From Anisus vortex (Eukaryota > Mollusca > Gastropoda > Planorbidae): 64,000 bases of DNA. The DNA is taken from NCBI GenBank assembly GCA_949126835.1, contig OX421495.1, positions 29,363,171 through 29,427,170 of the forward strand, read 5' to 3'. Positions 1-63,943 of the stretch are shown one piece after another. The stretch's first letter is position 1. Every line of letters begins with the position of its first letter. Position numbers and translations under genes: made by a program. The notes under the pieces were generated by a model that saw only the letters and a list, made by a program, of their open reading frames with translations, did no database searches and had not been told where the DNA came from.

Positions 1-265
1 CAAACATTGGAGCGAGTTACAATAGGAAATAAAAGTACAATGATTTTGACAAGCTTAAATTGTTTCTAATACTGAATTTAAGCATAAATCTGAATGTATA
101 TTAAAAACTGTAAAACATAATCAAGGTGTGCTGTTGTACTGATTAAACGTTTGCTTTTATTTAACATACTAAATATTCCTTTTTTTTGCATAACTTTTTT
201 CTGTAATTTATTTTTTTATTGAATCAATTTTTAGAGCTTTTGATTAGAAGTAAAACATTTTATAC

Positions 266-52181
<51,916 letters not shown>

Positions 52182-52904
52182 TTCGGCTACTCGGTGCGGC
52201 TTTGAGAATGTTTTTTATAGCCTCGATATGAAATGTTTCAATAAAATTCGCCAAAGAAAAATGGTATATCGATTGAGTAGGTTATGCCGTGGATGCCGGA
52301 AGAGGCAGACGTACTGATACAATCATCCGGGCTTTGAATGAGCTCATTCGCACGATCTATCAATGGCTCATTTGCACTGATCTATATTGCTCCAGTGGTC
52401 GTGCTCATTAGTCATGTAAGCCGTGGACCACTGAACTATATATATTACATTTTTTAAATATGTATAATATGTAAGCGCACTTTTCATTTTATTTTTATGT
52501 CTCTATTAAAATGTATCAACCTAAACATTACATTATAACAAACAAATCTTTGATTTTATTTGTGTTGTCAGTTGTCAATACGAAAGGTGGAAGGGGGAGG
52601 CTTTTTTTCTAAAATTAGGCCCCTGCTATCAATTAAAGCCTTTAAACTTTAATAAACATTTTAGGCTACATTATGTCATTATGATTTTTATATATCGTTA
52701 AAAAAAGACTAATATACCCTATTGATTAATGTTACGTCTAATAGATCTCCACTCACTATTTTAGGCCATACTGTGCAGAAAAATCAATAAAAAAATGGGC
52801 ATAAATTTAAATGCATAGTACAATAATAAATAACGGAATAGGCATATGCCTACTCGAATCAGGATCTATATATCAGCCTATATAACTGATTAAAATTTAA
52901 AATA
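52182..52904 (-). other. Presumed 5' untranslated and promoter region, DYNC1H1
   Basis: A GC-richer patch with CCGG-containing words (to about 52330), then AT-rich sequence. No certain core promoter element. An in-frame TAA at 52215-52217 marks the 5' limit of the reading frame. Confidence 0.45.
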
Positions 52905-53180
52905 ACTGAGGATCTATGTTTACTGATTTCACTTTGTTTATAGATCATAGTGAATACTGATGATCTATATTTAGGGCCTACTGATTTATATTATAGATCA
53001 CAGTGAACATTAATGATCTATATTTACTTATTTCACTTAATAAATAAAGCTTAGTGTAGAGATCATAGTGCGCACTCATGATCTATATTTAATGATTTCA
53101 CTCTGTTTAGGCCTATATAGATCATAGTGAACATTGATGATCTATATAGCTAGCTACTGATCTCACTTTGCGTAGGCCTA
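52905..53180. repeat. Degenerate tandem repeat, about 60-70-bp unit
   Basis: Blocks ATAGATCATAGTGAA, TGATGATCTATATTTA and TGATTTCACT recur four to five times with insertions. Confidence 0.75.
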
Positions 53181-53638
53181 TATACATTCTAGTAAATAAA
53201 ACTTTGAACTGTGGGATTTGTTTTTGTCAATTTCATAATTAGCCTATTACTGTTTACTGCTTAATTGTAGTTTTATATAGGCCTAATTGTGTTGCAGTGG
53301 GAATACTTAAATTTAGAACAATTTAAATTTTAAGATTGTGAAGAGCATCAAATATTTTTTGATAGAACCTAGTTTAAGATAAATATAAATTCTTAATGGC
53401 TTATAATTAATTACAAGAATAATCTCTTTAGGCTAATAGAACATTAATTAGGATATGTTATTAATTTGGAAAGCAATTATATTTTAGAAACCAATCCATT
53501 ACACCAATCATTAGGCTATAGTTATAGAACTTGAAAAAAAGTTGTATTTTTATTGACAAAAAAAAATTTTCTGCCCCATAAATGATGTAATTTAAGTTGC
53601 CCTTTCAAAATTATTTTTTTAAAGATTTCATCAAATGG

Positions 53639-53893
53639 TAGTAAAGTAAAGTACCCGTCGGACCGAATTGATCCATAGGTCCGATGAAGCAGTGTTCACC
53701 AGTTTCTGTGGCCAGGCATACTAGGTGATTGTGTGGCCAGCACATGCACAGCCGCCTTTACTTTACCCCAACTAAGGTCAGGTACCCATCAAAGCTGGGT
53801 AGACTCAGGGACACCTTCCAGACCCGGGTAAAAATCCTAGCCTGCAGCAGGATTCGAACCCGGGACCTTCGGATCGCCAGTCGAACGCGCTCT
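53639..53893 (-). repeat. SINE (family 1), 5'-shortened copy
   Basis: The minus strand reads GCGTTCGACTGGCGATCCGA, GGGTTCGAATCCTGCTGC (intact B box), then the family body to CGGTCCGACGGGTACTTTAC. Confidence 0.88.
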
Positions 53894-54019
53894 GAATTCT
53901 TCTGATGCTGAGCTGCAGTAGACTTTAGCTCATTTGTAGAATTAAATATTGATAAAAAAAAATTAATATGTAGATCAAAAAGGCTAAAAAAACAACATTT
54001 TTTTTCATAATCGAACATT

Positions 54020-54091
54020 TGTCTGCGAGCCAGATGCAGTCATCAAAAGAGCCACATCTGGCTCGCGAGCCATGGGTTCCCAACCCCTGAT
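54020..54091. mobile_element. hAT-type terminal fragment
   Basis: GAGCCACATCTGGCTCGCGA, then GAGCCATGGGTTCCCAACCC and CTG, is the well-known form of one end of many hAT elements. The matching other end is not seen. Confidence 0.6.
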
Positions 54092-54639
54092 CTAGATCTA
54101 TAAAAAGTCCAATGATCTGTTAATGTTTCAATTTTTGATGCTTACAAAAAAATATTTTTCGAATTGTTTATCATGCACAAACGCAGAAAAAGCCTGAGTT
54201 ATTATTGCCCCCACCCAAAACCGTGCACTATTTTCCCGATTCATAACGTTGCATCACCCCTTTATACGATTTGCCCACCCTTTGCCCCCTCACCCCTCCC
54301 TACTTATTTACATTATTTGTCTCTCCTCCCTCCTCGCATTGTTTTTTTGTCTCAACCTCTTCCAGTTATTAACCTACATAGTCATATGATGTGGAATATT
54401 TCTTCTATTCACTCGCAAAAAGCGGCTGCGGCGGGTGTTTACCATTGTAGTGTTTCAAGATTAGATAACTTATATTCAACAATCAGATTTGTACATCAAA
54501 CATTATTAGAGTAGCCTGCCCTTGTATTATATACGGTACAAGCAAAATGGCGGTCAGCCATGTTTAGTTATTAAACCAGACCATAATGTTTATTCTTATT
54601 CATTGTTGTTCCATCATTTGTCCTGTTACTTATATAACT
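54092..54639. other. Intergenic segment, no gene recognised
   Basis: A 116-codon frame on the plus strand (54164-54514) shows no family features and low-complexity pyrimidine content. Confidence 0.35.
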
Positions 54640-56886
54640 CAGGGTTCCCACGCTTCCGGGAAAGTCGGGAATTAGACGGGAATTCAGTAAAATTTTATCC
54701 GGCCGTAAAAGACGGGATTTAGAAAGGAAAAAGGTCTAAAAAGCCGGGAAAAAAAAGAAGACAAAACCCCAAAACAAAAATGTCACAGATGCATAGTTTT
54801 TCCTCGCCGAATGTGTATTTTTCGATCATTAGCGCCGTTTTTTGTGTTTTCCACCCAATGCACACTGAGAATTTAAAACAAAGGGATAGGCGAATCTATT
54901 CCTAAATATATCGAGGTCGGAGGACTAGTTTACTATGTTTTACGTTTTTTTTTTGTGATCATTCATTTAATCCTTTAGCGATCTCGCCGTTTTTTTAACA
55001 CTTATGCCTACTATCGGTAATTTTCTGACTTGGCTTTGCTGATTTTCTTTAAGGCAAGTATCTTGTATGGTTTTGTTTTATATTTAAAAATGCATACAAG
55101 ATCAAAGGTCAAGGACGGGTCAACGTCCTCAATGTTATTAATTTTATATCAGATTAAATCCAGCCATTATTATTTTGATCAATTGACCATTTACAAAAAC
55201 AAAATCATTCTTCTTTTAGTCTTAGTAAGCCTAAGCCTACACTTCGCCCATTACTATAAGTCTTCCATTATATATTAGCCTATACTTGAAGCCGGCTGGT
55301 CCAGCGGTTAGTTCACCGGCCTGTCAGCCAAAAACCAACTGACAGGTCGCGGGTTCTATCTCTGCCACCGACGGATCCCTGTCGCCCTGCAGGAGTTTTG
55401 GGCCTAGTGGACATAATAATCTTCTGTCTAGAAGGAACGTCTGTAAACTTATAAAATATATTTGACTTTAGACTTTATGTAATTAATTAGGCTACTTGGG
55501 TTAAAGCGGCCGATTTTGCCTAAGACAAAGATGACCTAGTTTTGTCTCGCGAAAAAAAATATTTTTTATAATGTTTTCAATCTTTTGTTCATCTTATGGC
55601 AAATGTAGGCCTACTATCATTTAAGAACACATTAAATTGGAATTTTCGCTTACAATTGTTTTAAATATTATATAAGAGTCATTTAATTAAATATTAGGCT
55701 AAAGGCTCTGATAAAATGAATTGACGAACATCTCCTAGTAACCGTAGCCATAGCGTCATAGCCATAGGCTTGCCACTTGCCATAGATCTAGTAGTAGTTA
55801 ATGGGCTAGGCTAATGTGAATGTCCGATTTTCGCGTCGGAATTTGTTGCTAAGAAACTATAGTTCTAGTCCATGCCTAATTTTGTTTAGACAGTTGTTTG
55901 AATGTGGTTTCAAAATGTATTTTAGTGTAGGCCTATACTTTAGGCTAACTATGATTGGGGTTTCAAAACTTAAACATGTATGTATATTTAGGCCCTAGTA
56001 GTTTGTTTGATTTTACTTTTGATGTCTTTGACTTTGAAGTTTGTGACCTCGAATTCACTGATTCTGCATATCATAAAATAAAAATAGGAAATATTGATGT
56101 ATTTGCAATCAAGCTTTTTCATGATATGGATAAATAATTGGACTAATTATATAATTTTTAATTTATTTAAAAAAAATGGACGCAAAGGCTTTTTAATTAA
56201 AAAGTACGAAATGTATATATAGCAAGGGGGATCACTCTTAATTATTTTTAATCCTTAAGTCAGACCCAGTTGTCCTTTTTTTGTCTTTGTTACTAGGCTT
56301 ACAAAATATTTTTTTCAATTAGTTACCTACTTTTAGTAAATGAGATACTAATAGTAGCCTCTCTTAAAGACATTTCTAGTGATATTTAGCAAGATAATAT
56401 TGACTTAGAGCTAAGCAACACTAATATCATCATGATTTTGGCTTTTTTATGTTATTAAGAAGACTTATTTGCCTATTTATATTTATAATATAAAACACTT
56501 TGTGTGTCATTATCCAGTTCCCAGTCATTATCAATGAAGATAAGACATCAGAAACTACACAGCTATTGCAAAGCCCACCACATTTCTCTCAAAACAAAAG
56601 CATTGGGAGAAATGACAAGTGTCATTGAGGAAAAATAAAAGTTGTACAAAATTAATAATTTTGTGATTAAAGTTTATTATCTGTACGGTACTAAATAAAA
56701 GATTTCATTGAATTATTAAATCTGTATTGTCAGTTTACGTTGTGTTTAGACTTTATGTAAGTAGAATTATACTCGTTATATAGTAAATTTAAATTCATTT
56801 TGGTAACCAGGAATTTTGCTCTTATAGCAAGGAAATAGTCAGGAAACAGTCAGGAATTTTTTTTCTGAAAAAGAGTGGGAACCCTG
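54640..56886. mobile_element. hAT-like element, non-autonomous (TIR CAGGGTTCCCAC, 6-bp TSD)
   Basis: CAGGGTTCCCAC at 54640-54651 and GTGGGAACCCTG at 56875-56886 are exact inverse complements, flanked by ATAACT (54634-54639, 56887-56892). Subterminal CGGGAA and CAGGAA words recur near the two ends. No transposase is recognised in 2.2 kb. A family 2 SINE is inserted at 55287-55455. Confidence 0.78.
55287..55455 (+). repeat. tRNA-derived SINE (family 2)
   Basis: Starts GCCGGCTGGTCCAGCGGTTA (A box) with GGTCGCGGGTTCTATCTC (B-box-like), then CACCGACGGATCCCTGTCGC and AATAATCTTCTGTCTAGAAG. Matches the copy at 23960-24136. Confidence 0.8.
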
Positions 56887-58059
56887 ATAACTAATAACCC
56901 ATGCACCTACACAGCATAAGACCACCACATAAGAAACACTATAACCATGATGTCTGATCAATTAATTTTGTGTTATCAAATGTGAGGTTATATTAATTAT
57001 ACACCACTTCATCCTCCACTCACTATCCTCTTTGCCACCTTATTCATTCTCTCAATTTCAAGCCACCTCAGCACTGTTTTATACGAATTAACCGAGCGGT
57101 CACTGGTGACACAGTGACACTATGAATTTAGCCAAATCTTCTGTAGCAGTAAAGATGGCATATGCATTTAGACTTTTAATCGCTTCCCAAAATACATTTG
57201 GGACATTAAAATACATAAAATAATGCTAATATTATATTCTTGATAGAAAAAGCCAAGTTAAAAAGTCAAGGTCCTCGAAAAAAAAGCCAATTTCCCAAGT
57301 TAAGATCGAAAAAGCCAAGATCTTGGGACAAAAGCTAAGGAGTAGTATCACTGGCTAATACACAATTCCATTACTAAACTTACACATTAATAGCTATCTA
57401 CATTTGAAATTAGTTGTCAAAAAATTATTCTAGTACATCTAGATCTAATAGATGTAAAGTCTTTAATGTTTGATCTCAGAATAACTGAGATTTACGCTAA
57501 CATATAATTTTAATTTGAAGTGCAACGGACTCTTACATACCGCATATAAAATTAAGAGATAGGCCCCTACGTAATAATCATACACACTGAGTAGCTATTA
57601 TTAATGTCCAGTTTCAATGCAAATCCATTCTAGTTGCCCAACACTTCAAGTGCTTTTCGACACAGTCTTGTAAATGGAAGTTTAACTAGCTGAAACGTGA
57701 TGCCAAGTCATACAGAAACATTGGCTTCAACAGTCAATTCTCCTCATTCAATTAAGGATTTTTTTTTTTCCATTAAGATACATCTTAATTTTTTCTTAAC
57801 AATAAACGAATCTATCCAAGACTTAACCTATAGGCCTACTCCGTATGACTTTCTTCTAGAAGAGACTTGAGAAACTATACAATTGACTATCTTAACAATA
57901 GATTCAATCACAGATTGCAAGTCCATTGATGGGAGCTTGCATACAAACATTCCTGCACTAAAACAGTCGACGTCCAATGTGATTCCCATGTAGTTCATCA
58001 CGCAACACTCACTAATTAAGCTGACATACGTTGTTTTCACTTGCATTAAACAATATTCT
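56887..58059. other. Intergenic segment, no gene recognised
   Basis: AT-rich. A 72-codon minus-strand frame at 57828-58046 has no recognised family and may be part of the transposon ending at about 58135. Confidence 0.35.
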
Positions 58060-58135
58060 TGGAGGTCTCTCGCGTGCCACTGAAAATTGTTCTGCGTGCC
58101 AAGTCTGGCACGCGTGCCTTAGGATGCTGACCCCT
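58060..58135. mobile_element. hAT-type terminal fragment (GACCCCTG end)
   Basis: GTGCCAAGTCTGGCACGCGT, then GCCTTAGGATGCTGACCCCTG, resembles hAT right ends with internal short inverted repeats (GGCACGCG). Confidence 0.5.
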
Positions 58136-58376
58136 GCTATAGAGCATTCACGTTGTTTCTATAAATACTTTTCGATACTAGATGTTCATCCCGAAAATGA
58201 GTAGTAGATGCAATCAGTTTTTCAGAAATTCCCATCACTATTAGCTGCTATAAAAAGAATCGTGAATGGTTAAATAAAAATTGCACTATTATACAGTGTG
58301 TGTATCCTGAGGCACAAGGGTATTATTATAACACATGATACGTACGAATTCTTAGTTATTCTATTAATATGGGAAA

Positions 58377-58446
58377 ATTGCTAAAAGTGGGGCCTTTTTC
58401 CTAAAATTTCGCTCCGCCTAGCGTCTAAACCTGGCTACGCTACTGC
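58377..58446. mobile_element. Solo end related to the hAT element at 28162-30232
   Basis: It ends CCTGGCTACGCTACTG, close to the CTCTAGCTACGCCACTG end of the complete element. No partner end found in the window. Confidence 0.5.
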
Positions 58447-58795
58447 TGCAGAGCAGTTTGATCTCTTGGACTTGCAGTTGCAGTCAATGCCAGACATACT
58501 GGTATCGTTGCTCTGGGTTTTTCTTTGTGGCTTTTTTCAAACCCCTCATTTCGATAGTTTTCGGTTCTGTGCCCAGCACCTGCGAGTGGAAACTCGGGAT
58601 TGGGCTACATTGAGTCAGGGCTGAGGTGTGCTGAGGTGATGCTAGGCCTTGGTCCATTCTCCGCCATCCACATAGCGCTCCAAAGGGTTATGACACTCAA
58701 TTGTGCCATTTAGTTTATTTTTAGATTTTGGGAATACTAAATGGAATTGTCACAACCTGGATTCCGCCCCCCTCCCTTCACGACTTCACACCCCC

Positions 58796-59066
58796 GGTCC
58801 CCATACTAAAGTTCCTTCCGGACCAAATTGAAGCTGCGTTCACCAGTTTCTGTGGCCACGGCATACTAGGAGATGTGTGGCCAACACAATGTTTAGTCGC
58901 CTTTACTTTACGCCAACTATTTGTCAGGTATCCATCAGAGCTAGGTAGACTCAGGGACACCTTTCCGACCTGTGGAAAAAAATTCTAAGCTTAGACTTCA
59001 CCAGGATTCGAACCCGGCTCCTTCGGATCGCCAGTCGAACCCGCTGCCGCTCGGCTACCGTCCCCC
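58796..59066 (-). repeat. SINE (family 1), full-length copy
   Basis: The minus strand has GGTAGCCGAGCGGCAGCGGG (A box), GGGTTCGAATCCTGGTG (B box) and the family body. GGTCCCC-containing sequence on both sides may be the target duplication. Confidence 0.9.
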
Positions 59067-59846
59067 CCCCCCTTCCGGTCCCCTTGCTACCAGAAAAATA
59101 AAGGAAAGTTTAAAAAAACGAACACATTAAATTAAATTTTGGGAAACGCTCATTTATTTTTATCGTCAATTACTCTAAGACCTAAGAGATGTAACTCTAC
59201 TAGCACATGTAAAATAAATTATACATCTTTTTAATGCAGTTATCTTTCTTGAATCATTAACAAAATTTTTTTAATTATTACTCCCTTTATTTTAAGTTGC
59301 ATTTTCTGTCTGTCTGATTGCAATCATGCGTCGTGGGAGCAATCATGCATGCGTCGTGGGAGCAAAACTTTGCTTCGATTTTTCGACCACTTCCCGTGGT
59401 CCAATCGAGCTGAAATTTGGACAGCAGACTTGTGGCGCCTAACAATACATCCTATCAAATTTTTAGTTAAAACAACTTAATAATACTACACTTATGACAA
59501 TAGTCATTTCTTAAAAGGAAAGTATAAGAAAAATTTGGATTTCGCGTTAAAAATGCCTGTGCAACTTTTTAAACTTTTTCGGCGCAATGCTAGAAAAAAA
59601 AATTATGCGCTAAGATTATTTTTAGAACAATTCATACAGAGTAAGGAGATATTTTTGAGATTTGCGACACAGATATTTTTTAATTACATGATGGTAAACT
59701 TAGTTTGCAAATAAAGGGAGTTTGATAAAAACTGTGTTTTTATGGTTTTCTTGTTTTTAAACTTATTAAACAATTTTTTTTTTTGCTTGCTTAGTTATTC
59801 GTTGACATAAATGTAGTTTCGAAAAAGTAAAATTTATTATTCATTT
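59067..59846. other. Intergenic segment, no gene recognised
   Basis: AT-rich with a short local duplication (ATGCGTCGTGGGAGCAA) near 59325-59365. Confidence 0.4.
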
Positions 59847-60107
59847 ACCGTGAGGCAGCGAGTTCGTCTGGCGTACCGAAGGTCCTGGGTTCGAATCCTG
59901 GTGCAGGCTAGGATTTTTTCCCGACTCTGGAAGGTGTCTACGAGTCTACCCAGCTCTGATGGGTACCTGACCTTAATTGGGGTAAAAGTAAAGGCGGCTG
60001 TGCTGGCCAAACAATCACCTAGTATGCCGTGGCCACAGAAACTGGTGAACGCTGCTTCACCGAACATATGAATCAATTTGGTCCGAAGGGTACTTAACTT
60101 TTACCGT
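59847..60107 (+). repeat. SINE (family 1), full-length copy
   Basis: GGCAGCGAGTTCGTCTGGCG (A-box remnant), GGGTTCGAATCCTGGTGCAG (B box), then the same body as 38993-39257, ending GGGTACTTAAC. Confidence 0.9.
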
Positions 60108-60136
60108 CACCTTGGTGTAGTCTACGTGTGTTTATA

Positions 60137-60297
60137 CAATCCATCCATCCATATGGCGCTTCAGCCCATGTAGGACTTTGGCCTGCTCCACCACCTCCTT
60201 CCATTTGGGCCTATCCTTGGTTTTCCATAGCCATGCCCGCGCACACCAACTTTTGCAGATCTTCCTCTACAGCTTCCAGCCATCTTAATCTTGGTCT
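60137..60297 (-). mobile_element. LINE 3' end fragment, same family as 20743-20995
   Basis: Shares GGCCTGCTCCACCACCTCCT and TTCCATTTGGGCCTATCCTT with the first copy. The minus frame SRPRLRWLEAVEEDLQKL then shifts. The left edge is a CCAT repeat. Confidence 0.75.
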
Positions 60298-61003
60298 GCT
60301 ACCTATCTGTCTATCTATCTGTCTATCTGTTTATCTATCTATCTATATAGCTAGCAAGCTGTCTATCTGTCTGTCTGTCTATCTATCTGTCTATCTATAT
60401 GTCTATCTATCTATCTATCTAGCTATCTATATGTCTGTCTATATGTCTATCTATCTGCCTATCTATCTGTTTGTCTATCAATCTGTATATCAATCTGTCT
60501 ATCTATCTGTCTATATCTATCTATCTATCTATCTATCTATCTGTCTATCTATCTATCTGTCTGTCTGTCTGTCTGTCTATCAATCTGTCTATCTATCTGT
60601 TTATCTATATGTTTGTCTCTATGTCTATCTATCAGTCTATCTATCTGTCTGTCTATCAATCTGTCTATTAGCCTGTCTATCTATCTGTCTGTCTATCAAT
60701 CTGTCTATCTATCTATCTGTCTATCTGTCTATCAATCTGTCCATCTATCTATCTGTCCATCTATCTATCTATCTATCTATATATCTAGATCTATATGTCT
60801 ATCTGTCCATCTATCTATCTATCTATCTATCTAGATCTATATGTCTATCTGTCCATCTATCTATCTGTCTATCTGTCCATATATCTATCTATCTGTCTAT
60901 CTAGATCTATATGTCTATCTGTCCATCTATCTATCTGTCTATCTGTCCATATATCTATCTATCTGTCTATCTAGATCTATATGTCTATCTGTCCATCTAT
61001 CTG
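60298..61003. repeat. TCTA/TCTG microsatellite, about 700 bp
   Basis: Alternating tetramers TCTA, TCTG, TATC and TCAA. The last third has a higher-order block ending CTAGATCTATATGTCTATCT repeated four times. Long false frames rich in Tyr, Leu and Ser arise from it. Confidence 0.97.
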
Positions 61004-61692
61004 AACCCAAGTTTATGTTTTCTGTCTACTCTCTTTTTTTTCACCAGGTCTGTCATAAATAACTCTTTGTTTTTTAACACATCGGATAAAAAAAAGTTTT
61101 TTAAATACATTTCGTTAACAACATTAACTAGATCTTTAGATTTAATTGGGTTTGAAATGTTACCATTCTAGTTCCCTTTGTTGTCTAACCAACGTATCCT
61201 TCTCACCAGTCTTAAATATAGAGATCTAATATATTGACCCTATAGCTAAGGGTTCTGATTTAAATGGTTTACCAAGTGGCCTCTACTAATTATAATGACC
61301 AGAAAAGGTAATTTCTTGAATAACAATATGTGTCTGCTTATGTGAAACAGGTCAGAGTCGATAAAAGGTCTAAAAACGAACACTAATATACTCGATTTAC
61401 TAAAGACCATGCGAACGTGAGCCTAGGAAATCGGTATGCACAACACCAATAGATCATGTGTTCTATAGGCCTATAGGCCCCTACTACATGTGATTACATT
61501 TTTTGATTAGGCCTATGTTAGTAATTAGAAGGAATGTAGGACACAGCATCTCTTTGGTCATTCAGTTTAAATGAGAGAGAGAGAGAGAGAGAGAGGAAGA
61601 GTGAGTGACTAAGGGAAGAGTCGGAAAGAGTATGAGAAGAGAGAAAGGAGGCATTTGCGTGCGAGATTTAGAAGCTATGATTTGCCAAATGT
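61004..61692. other. Intergenic segment with a GA microsatellite
   Basis: A GA run at about 61573-61595; otherwise nothing recognised. Confidence 0.5.
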
Positions 61693-63936
61693 TATAAGAG
61701 AAGGCGTGGCTTTAAGACTAAATGATACAGGCCCTAGGCCCTATTAGGCCTAATAGAGCGATTGCGATAGGCGTGGCTTTAAGACTAAAGGATATATTAG
61801 GCCTAATAGAGTCATTGCAATATGCGTGGCTTTAAGACTAAAGGATACAGGCCCTATTAGGCCTAATAAAGCAATTGCGATAGGCGTGGCTTTAAGACTA
61901 AAGGATACAGGTCCTATTAGGCCTAATAGAGCGATTGCAATGGGCGTGGCTTTAAGACTAAAGGATACAGGCCCTATTAGGCCTAATAAAGCGATTGCAA
62001 TGGGCATGGCTTTAAGACTAAAGGATACAGGTCCTATTAGGCATAATAGAGCGATTGCAATGTGCGTGGCTTTAAGACTAAAGGATACAGGCCCTATTAG
62101 GCCTAATAGAGCGATTGCAATAGGCGTGGCTTTAAGACTAAAGGATACAGGCCTTAGGCCCTATTAGGCCTAATAGAGCGATTGCGATAGGCGTGGCTTT
62201 AAGACTAAAGGATATATTAGGCCTAATAGAGTGATTGCAATAGGCGTGGCTTTAAGACTAAAGGATATATTAGGCCTAATAGAGTGATTGCAATATGCGT
62301 GGCTTTAAGACTAAAGGATATAGGCCCTATTAGGCCTAATAAAGCAATTGCAATATGCGTGGCTTTAAGACTAAAGGATACAGGCCCTATTAGGCCTAAT
62401 AAAGCAATTGCGATAGGCGTGGCTTTAAGACTAAAGGATACAGGTCCTATTAGGCCTAATAGAGCGATTGCAATGGGCGTGGCTTTAAGACTAAAGGATA
62501 CAGGCCCTATTAGGCCTAATAAAGCGATTGCAATGGGCATGGCTTTAAGACTAAATGATACAGGCCTTAGGCCCTATTAGGCCTAATAGAGCGATTGCGA
62601 TAGGCGTGGCTTTAAGACTAAAGGATATAGGCCCTATTAGGCCTAATAGAGCGATTGCAATGGGCGTGGCTTTAAGACTAAAGGATACAGGCCCTATTAG
62701 GCCTAATAGAGCGATTGCAATAGGCGTGGCGTTAAGACTAAAGGATACAGGCCCTATTAGGCCTAATCTAGCGATTGCAATAGGCGTGGCGTTAAGACTA
62801 AAGGATACAGGCCCTATTAGGCCTAATAGAGCGATCGCAATAGGCGTGGCTTTAAGACTAAAGGATACAGGCCCTATTAGGCCTAATAGAGCGATTGCAA
62901 TGGGCGTGGCTTTAAGACTAAAGGATACAGGCCCTAGGCCCTATTAGGCCTAATGGAGCGATTGCAATAGGCGTGGCCCTAAGACTAAAGGATACAGGCC
63001 CTATTAGGCCTAATGGAGCGATTGCAATGGGCGTGGCTTTAAGACTAAAGGATACAGGCCCTATTAGGCCTAATAGAGCGATTGCAATAGGCGTGGCTTT
63101 AAGACTAAAGGATACAGGCCCTATTAGGCCTAATGGAGTGATTGCAATGGGCGTGGCTTTAAGACTAAAGGATACAGGCCCTATTAGGCCTAATAGAGCG
63201 ATTGCAATAGGCATGGCTTTAAGACTAAAGGATACAGGCCCTATTAGGCCTAATAGAGCGATTGCAATAGGCGTGGCTTTAAGACTAAAGGATACAGGCC
63301 CTATTAGGCCTAATAGAGCGATTGCAATAGGCGTGGCTTAAAGACTAAAGGATACAGGCCCTATTAAGCCTAATAGAGCGATTGCAATAGGCATGGCTTT
63401 AAGACTAAAGGATACAGGCCCTAGGTCCTATTAGGCCTAATAGAGCGATTGCAATAGGCGTGGCTTTAAGACTAAAGGATACAGGCCCTATTAGGCCTAA
63501 AAGAGCGATTGCAATAGGCATGGCTTTATGACTACAGGATACAGGCCTTAGGCCCTATTAGGCCTAATAGAGCGATTGCAATATGCGTGGCTTTAAGACT
63601 AAAGGATACAGGCCCTATTAGGCCTAATAGAGCGATTGCAATAGGCGTGGCTTTAAGACTAAAGGATACAGGCCCTATTAGGCCTAATAGAGCGATTGCA
63701 ATGGGCGTGGCTTTAAGACTAAAGGATACAGGCCCTATTAGGCCTAATAGAGCAAATTGCAATGGGCGTGGCTTTAAGACTAAAGGATACAGGCCCTATT
63801 AGGCCTAATAGAGCGATTGCAGTAGGCGTGGCGTTAAGACTAAAGGATACAGGCCCTATATTATTAGGCCTAATGGAGCGATTGCAATAGGCGTGGCTTT
63901 AAGACTAAAGGATACAGGCCCTATTAGGCCTAATAG
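61693..63936. repeat. 60-bp minisatellite, about 37 copies, open on both strands
   Basis: Unit: GCGTGGCTTTAAGACTAAAG, then GATACAGGCCCTATTAGGCC, then TAATAGAGCGATTGCAATAG. It contains the 12-bp palindrome ATTAGGCCTAAT. Being 20 codons long and nearly stop-free, it reads as GVALRLKDTGPIRPNRAIAI repeats on plus and a different 20-mer on minus. Some units carry an extra GGCCCTA. A block at 61741 recurs at 62161 (420 bp, seven units). Confidence 0.96.
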
Positions 63937-63943
63937 ATTTTAA

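Noticed and set aside
52209..52222. TATA box (CTATAAAAAA on the minus strand)
   Set aside because: It lies only about 30-40 nt before the ATG, leaving almost no 5' untranslated region, and no initiator is clear.
54164..54514. 116-codon plus-strand frame
   Set aside because: Low-complexity pyrimidine-rich sequence without homology or splice context.
57828..58046. 72-codon minus-strand frame
   Set aside because: No recognisable domain; lies just inside a hAT-type end and may be transposon debris.
60300..61060. Frames up to 258 codons rich in Tyr, Leu, Ser, Ile
   Set aside because: They are translations of the TCTA/TCTG microsatellite and appear in several frames at once.
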